A stretch of DNA of 9,567 bases from TMED26 sp002694075 (GTDB lineage Bacteria; Pseudomonadota; Alphaproteobacteria; Thalassobaculales; Thalassobaculaceae): contig JAYYDT010000105.1 of NCBI GenBank assembly GCA_036160575.1, forward strand, positions 1 through 9,567. Reading direction: 5' to 3'. Positions 6,285-9,567 of this stretch are shown here, in pieces. The notes below the pieces were generated by a model. It saw only the letters and a list, made by a program, of their open reading frames with translations. It had not been told where the DNA came from and did no database searches. A program made the translations under genes and the position numbers. Every line of letters starts with the position of its first letter. Positions within the stretch are counted from its first letter, which is position 1.

Positions 6285-6698
6285 ATGGATCAACAGCAAT
6301 TGACCGACACCGCCAACGCGGTGGCCGCCCAGGCCAAATCGTTGGCCGCCAAGAGCGAGGCGCTGGCCAGCGAAGTGGCCAATTTCGCGCCGGCCGTGGC
6401 GCCCGCCGCCGGTGGCGATTTTCTGATGATGTTCACCGCCTTTATCCTGGCCTGTGTGGTCGGCTATTACGTGGTGTGGAATGTCACGCCGGCCCTCCAC
6501 TCGCCGTTGATGGGTGTGACCAATGCGATTTCCTCGGTGATCATTGTCGGGGCGCTGATCGCCGCCGGCCCGGCCGACTTGGACCTGTCCAAGGTGTTTG
6601 GCTTCATCGCGGTGATTTTGGCCAGTATCAATATTTTCGGCGGTTTCGTGGTGACCAACCGAATGCTGTCCATGTTCAAGAAAAAACCCAAGGCTTAA
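6285..6698 (+). CDS. pntAB: NAD(P) transhydrogenase subunit alpha part 2 (membrane domain)
   Basis: A 137-residue membrane protein that supplies the alpha-side helices of domain II, the proton channel. Residues 1-43 are an Ala-rich polar segment. Three hydrophobic helices follow at about 46-66, 81-95 and 102-125, and a basic F-K-K-K-P-K end. The block V-T-P-A-L-H-S-P-L-M-G-V-T-N at 67-80, followed by S-S-V-I-I-V-G-A-L-I-A-A-G-P, is the family signature and near-identical to R. rubrum PntAB as I recall it. In E. coli this part is fused to domain I in one PntA chain; here it is separate, as in R. rubrum. AAGGAG at 6270-6275, inside the end of pntAA, is nine bases from the ATG, so translation of the two genes is probably coupled. 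The pntB start lies 15 bases downstream. Confidence 0.95.
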   Translation: MDQQQLTDTANAVAAQAKSLAAKSEALASEVANFAPAVAPAAGGDFLMMFTAFILACVVGYYVVWNVTPALHSPLMGVTNAISSVIIVGALIAAGPADLDLSKVFGFIAVILASINIFGGFVVTNRMLSMFKKKPKA

Positions 6699-6713
6699 AC
6701 GGGGCGCACTGAT

Positions 6714-8105
6714 ATGGATACTTTCGCCGGATACGCTTATCTGATCGCCTCGGTGTGTTTCATCATGGCGTTGCGTGGTCTCAGCTCGCCTGAGACCGCG
6801 CGCCAGGGCAATTTCTTCGGCATTGCCGGGATGATCATCGCGGTGCTCACCACCTTGGCCAAGCCGTCGGTGTTGAGCTATGAAATGATCGCCGTCGGGG
6901 TGCTGATCGGCGGCGCCATCGGCACCGTCATCGCTTTGCGCATTCAAATGACCGCGCTGCCACAGTTGGTCGCCGCCTTCCATAGCTTGGTCGGCTTGGC
7001 CGCCGTGTTCGTGGCGGCGGCGGCGTTTTACAACCCGGCCGCCTATGGCTTGGGGACCGCCGGCCAAATCGCCACCGCGTCCTTGATTGAGATGGGCCTC
7101 GGCACGGCGATTGGCGCGATTACCTTCACCGGGTCGATTGTCGCCTTTGGCAAGCTGCAGGGGATTTTCCGCTCGGCGCCGATCACCTTTCCCGGCCAGC
7201 ATCCGCTCAACGCTTTGCTTGGCGTGGCGATGATTGGGGCCATCGGTTGGTTCTGCGTCGAGCAAACCACGCTTGCCTTTTGGGTGATCGTGGTGATCGC
7301 GCTGGCGCTCGGTTATTTGTTGATCATTCCGATTGGCGGCGCCGATATGCCGGTGGTCGTGTCGATGCTTAACTCTTACTCCGGATGGGCGGCTTGCGGC
7401 ATTGGCTTCACCTTGGCCAATACCGCCTTGATCGTCACCGGCGCCTTGGTTGGCGCGTCCGGCGCGATCCTGTCCTACATCATGTGTAAGGGCATGAACC
7501 GTTCGTTCTTCAACGTCATCCTGGGCGGTTTTGGCGCCGAGGAGGGTGGCGGCGGCGGTGGCGGCGTGGTCGACGACCGCCCGGTCAAATCCGGCGCCCC
7601 GGAAGACGCCGCCTATTTCATGAAGGAAGCCTCTTCGGTGATCATCGTGCCGGGATATGGCATGGCGGTGGCCCAGGCCCAGCACGCCCTGCGTGAAATG
7701 GCCGACGCCTTGAAGGCCCACGGGGTCAAGGTCAGCTACGCGATCCACCCGGTGGCCGGACGCATGCCGGGCCATATGAACGTGCTTTTGGCCGAGGCCA
7801 ATGTGCCCTATGACGAGGTCTTCGAGTTGGAAGACATCAACGCCGATTTCAAAACCACCGACATCGCCTTTGTCATCGGCGCCAATGACGTCACCAACCC
7901 GGCCGCCAAGACCGATCCGGACAGCGCTATTTTCGGCATGCCGATCCTCGATGTGGAAGAGGCCGAGCAGGTCTATTTCATCAAGCGGTCGATGGCCTCG
8001 GGCTACGCCGGTGTGCAGAACGAGCTGTTCTTCCGCGAGAACACCACCATGCTGTTCGGCGACGCCAAGGCGGTGACCGAGGCGGTGGTCAAGTCTTTGG
8101 ACTAA
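6714..8105 (+). CDS. pntB: NAD(P) transhydrogenase subunit beta
   Basis: A 463-residue subunit with about nine membrane helices (residues ~5-265, domain II) and a cytoplasmic NADP(H)-binding domain III (~290-463). Functional residues are in place: H90 in A-F-H-S-L-V-G (E. coli beta-His91, proton path), D211 and N220 in G-A-D-M-P-V-V-V-S-M-L-N (beta-Asp213, Asn222), the NADP(H) loop V-P-G-Y-G-M-A-V-A-Q-A-Q at 312-323, H-P-V-A-G-R-M-P-G-H-M-N at 345-356, D392 in G-A-N-D-V-T-N-P-A-A, and K424-R425. The linker between domains II and III carries seven glycines in a row (278-284). Together with PntAA and PntAB it should use proton motive force to reduce NADP+ with NADH. The ribosome site is weak (GGGGCG). 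The 3' end overlaps the convergent DMT permease gene by 17 bases. Confidence 0.96.
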   Translation: MDTFAGYAYLIASVCFIMALRGLSSPETARQGNFFGIAGMIIAVLTTLAKPSVLSYEMIAVGVLIGGAIGTVIALRIQMTALPQLVAAFHSLVGLAAVFVAAAAFYNPAAYGLGTAGQIATASLIEMGLGTAIGAITFTGSIVAFGKLQGIFRSAPITFPGQHPLNALLGVAMIGAIGWFCVEQTTLAFWVIVVIALALGYLLIIPIGGADMPVVVSMLNSYSGWAACGIGFTLANTALIVTGALVGASGAILSYIMCKGMNRSFFNVILGGFGAEEGGGGGGGVVDDRPVKSGAPEDAAYFMKEASSVIIVPGYGMAVAQAQHALREMADALKAHGVKVSYAIHPVAGRMPGHMNVLLAEANVPYDEVFELEDINADFKTTDIAFVIGANDVTNPAAKTDPDSAIFGMPILDVEEAEQVYFIKRSMASGYAGVQNELFFRENTTMLFGDAKAVTEAVVKSLD

Positions 8106-9018
8106 GCTGGCCGGCACGCAAGCGTGCCAGGGCGAGGGTGACCAACGCCGCGATCATCGCCGTGCCAACGGCGTAAACCGGGAGGGTGAGCGTGATCGGC
8201 GGCACCCATCCGGGCTGGGCCAGCGCCCATTCCATGGCCAGGCCGAAAACCGGTAACAGGGCGGTGGCTAGAATATACGCGTCGGCGCCATGGCGATGGA
8301 TCGCCCAAAAGGCGAGGAAGGTCGCCGGTCCGCGCAGCACGACACCGACCGCGCCGCCGATCAACCACAGGCGCCAATCGCGCGCCGCTTGCCAAATCTC
8401 AGCCACCTCGCCGTCCGCCCACAAGGTGGTTTGGCCAAGCCGCGCGGTCAGCATCATGGCCGCTGTCACGCTCAAGGCGATGCCTGTCAACCACAGCCGC
8501 GCGCGCGGGTCCTCGGTTTGGTTTTCGGGATGATATTCGGCGGTGAAGGTGCTGGCGATGACGGCCAGTTCGGAAACCGCCATTAACAGGACGGCCGGGT
8601 TGCGCCAGCCATCCTCGACCAGTAACGCAAGTGAAACCACGCCGCCTACCAGGATAGTGTGGCAGACAAATTCCGCGCGCCCGGGCCGCCCGCCGCGCAG
8701 CGGCCACGCCATGAGCGTTGCGCCAGTCACCGACATCAAGCCGAGCAAGCTCGCCTCGACCAGCGACACGTACACCAAGGCGGCTGTGAAACAGGCCGCC
8801 GAGGTGACTCGCGACAGGCCGAATAGCCAGGTTAACGGCCGCCCGCCGGCGCGCCATGACATGCCCGGCCGCCAGGCGAAGATCAACAGGGTCACGCCGC
8901 CGCTCAGCATCTGGATGAAGGTGAACGCCCAGGGGTCGATACCGGTGGTCAGCAGCAGTGCGCGGCTGATTGTCAGCAGCCCCGCCCACACGACAAGAGA
9001 GGATACGAGAATCGGCAT
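8089..9018 (-). CDS. DMT superfamily (EamA-like) permease
   Basis: A 309-residue, strongly hydrophobic inner-membrane protein with about ten membrane segments and two-fold internal repetition typical of the drug/metabolite transporter superfamily. Visible features include D-P-W-A-F-T-F-I-Q-M-L-S-G-G near residues 27-40 (the early EamA segment), a Gly-rich V-T-G-A-T-L-M-A-W-P block closing the first half, a polar loop rich in E, N, D and R mid-protein, and A-D-A-Y-I-L-A-T-A-L-L-P-V-F-G-L in the last third, the equivalent of the A-x-x-x-x-L-x-P-V segment. Substrate is unknown; relatives export amino acids or other metabolites. The ATG at 9018 is chosen because GGAGG lies five bases upstream; GTG at 9030 would add four residues. 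It overlaps pntB tail-to-tail by 17 bases and follows tctA on the same strand after about 100 bases. Confidence 0.85.
   Translation of the reverse strand: MPILVSSLVVWAGLLTISRALLLTTGIDPWAFTFIQMLSGGVTLLIFAWRPGMSWRAGGRPLTWLFGLSRVTSAACFTAALVYVSLVEASLLGLMSVTGATLMAWPLRGGRPGRAEFVCHTILVGGVVSLALLVEDGWRNPAVLLMAVSELAVIASTFTAEYHPENQTEDPRARLWLTGIALSVTAAMMLTARLGQTTLWADGEVAEIWQAARDWRLWLIGGAVGVVLRGPATFLAFWAIHRHGADAYILATALLPVFGLAMEWALAQPGWVPPITLTLPVYAVGTAMIAALVTLALARLRAGQLSPKT
8107..8130. terminator. GC-rich hairpin at the pntB/permease convergent junction
   Basis: GGCACGC at 8113-8119 and GCGTGCC at 8122-8128 form a perfect 7-base stem, with CT/AG at 8107-8108 and 8129-8130 able to pair outside it. It starts a few bases after the pntB stop and lies within the last codons of the minus-strand permease gene. 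There is no T-run on either strand, so it is not a standard rho-independent terminator. It may stabilise the pntB mRNA 3' end or act as a weak two-way stop; chance is possible in GC-rich coding sequence. Confidence 0.35.
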
Positions 9019-9023
9019 CACCG

Positions 9024-9028
9024 CCTCC
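9024..9028 (-). promoter_or_regulatory. Ribosome binding site that decides the permease start
   Basis: GGAGG on the minus strand lies five bases before the ATG at 9018. If translation began at GTG 9030, this site would be inside the gene. It supports the 309-residue form. Confidence 0.6.
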
Positions 9029-9035
9029 ACGCGAA

Positions 9036-9113
9036 CCGACGACTTAAAAAATCGAAAAAAATAAATTGAGGCCTAGGGTTCGCCGCCGCCGATAGCGCTG
9101 GTTGGCGACCTCG
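9036..9113 (-). terminator. Possible terminator after tctA (imperfect hairpin plus T-rich tract)
   Basis: Reading the minus strand after the tctA stop, GGTCGCC can pair with GGCGAACC with one bulged A. A few bases later comes a T-rich stretch with runs of seven and six T (opposite 9045-9062). The T tract does not directly follow the stem, so this is only a candidate. The A/T-rich block also stands out against the GC-rich surroundings and could instead be part of a promoter for the downstream permease gene. The rest of the 100-base gap holds nothing else I recognise. Confidence 0.3.
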
Positions 9114-9118
9114 GTGGT

Positions 9119-9567
9119 TTAGCGGCCGCGGCGCAACCTGGTGAGCCAGGCGAGGACCGGCGATCCAAACAGGCCGAGAGCGGCGAACACTAAAAACAAC
9201 GCGGCCAACGGCTGGGTAAAGATCTGCCACCAAGCGCCGTCGAACATTTTCAGTGAATTTTGCAGATTAGTTTCGACCATCTCGCCCAAAATTAAGCCAA
9301 CGTCGATGGGCGCCACCGCGACGCCATGGCGGCGCGCCAGAAAACCGATTAGCCCGAAAATCAAAGCGATCCAGACATCCAAGAGTGCCGAATTAAGCGC
9401 GTAGGCGCCAATTACCACCAGCGCGAAGACAATCGGCCACAGGATTCTGGCCGGGATCAGCGAAATCCGCGCGAACAGCTTGGCGGCGAATAAGCCCAAG
9501 GCCATGAACATCAGATTAGCCAGCAACATGGCGCCGAAAATCTGATACACTTTGTTCGTGAACAGGT
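9119..9567 (-). CDS. tctA: Tripartite tricarboxylate transporter permease TctA, C-terminal fragment
   Basis: The C-terminal ~148 residues of a large membrane permease of the TctA/DUF112 family; the gene begins beyond the right edge of the window (full proteins are about 500 residues). The large subunit works with a small TctB membrane protein and a periplasmic TctC binding protein to import tricarboxylates or other carboxylic acids using an ion gradient. Visible family features: hydrophobic segments at the edge (Y-Q-I-F-G-A-M-L-L-A-N), then I-P-A-R-I-L-W-P-I-V, V-I-G-A-Y-A-L-N, D-V-W-I-A-L-I-F-G-L-I-G-F, and the typical P-I-D-V-G-L-I-L-G-E-M-V-E-T-N-L. A last hydrophobic segment and a basic R-L-R-R-G-R tail follow. 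No tctB or tctC is in the window; they may lie upstream. The GTG at 9550 is internal, not a start. Substrate cannot be assigned. Confidence 0.88.
   Translation of the reverse strand, partial: LFTNKVYQIFGAMLLANLMFMALGLFAAKLFARISLIPARILWPIVFALVVIGAYALNSALLDVWIALIFGLIGFLARRHGVAVAPIDVGLILGEMVETNLQNSLKMFDGAWWQIFTQPLAALFLVFAALGLFGSPVLAWLTRLRRGR

Noticed and set aside
6189..8117. 642-codon open frame on the minus strand opposite pntB and pntAB
   Set aside because: The translation is His/Gly/Arg/Asp-rich low-complexity sequence with no domain, and the opposite strand encodes unmistakable PntAB and PntB. Long antisense frames are expected in GC-rich genes with strong third-position bias.

Overview
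The window looks like a chromosomal segment of a GC-rich alphaproteobacterium, probably near Rhodospirillales. The best evidence is a three-gene proton-translocating transhydrogenase (pntAA, pntAB, pntB) that closely resembles the Rhodospirillum rubrum enzyme as I recall it. A DUF1194-type protein, a DMT transporter and a TctA permease fit the same group. Coding density is very high, with no gene-free stretch over about 140 bases. I see no tRNA, rRNA, CRISPR array, insertion sequence or phage gene.

Layout. Bases 1-226 (+) hold the C-terminal end of a DUF1194 protein. It converges on a histone-deacetylase/acetylpolyamine-amidohydrolase (APAH) family gene on the minus strand (223-1254), and the two stop codons share the bases CTAG. 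A 129-base divergent spacer follows. Then comes a tight plus-strand run: M20 amidohydrolase (1384-2568), enoyl-CoA hydratase/isomerase (2597-3400), LinB-like haloalkane dehalogenase (3422-4297) and an unrecognised small lipoprotein (4315-4971). Gaps of 28, 21 and 17 bases suggest one operon. After a 139-base spacer come pntAA (5111-6280), pntAB (6285-6698) and pntB (6714-8105). pntB overlaps tail-to-tail by 17 bases with a minus-strand DMT/EamA permease (8089-9018). The window ends in the C-terminal part of a minus-strand TctA permease (9119-9567).

How the genes may work together. The transhydrogenase uses proton motive force to make NADPH from NADH. The upstream cluster combines two metal-dependent amide hydrolases (the divergent APAH-like enzyme and the M20 enzyme), a CoA-thioester isomerase/hydratase and a hydrolytic dehalogenase. 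It reads as a small catabolic or detoxification cluster of unknown substrate; the link is inferred from gene order only.

The points most worth a second look are: (1) the APAH-family enzyme keeps all zinc-site and catalytic residues at the same residue numbers as Mycoplana ramosa APAH, but lacks the three glutamates tied to polyamine recognition; (2) a LinB-type dehalogenase with a complete catalytic pentad sits in an ordinary-looking operon, with a Ser at the tunnel-mouth position (Leu177 of LinB); (3) the small lipoprotein has a paired-cysteine PEGA-like pattern and no recognised family. I see no clearly new multi-gene system.
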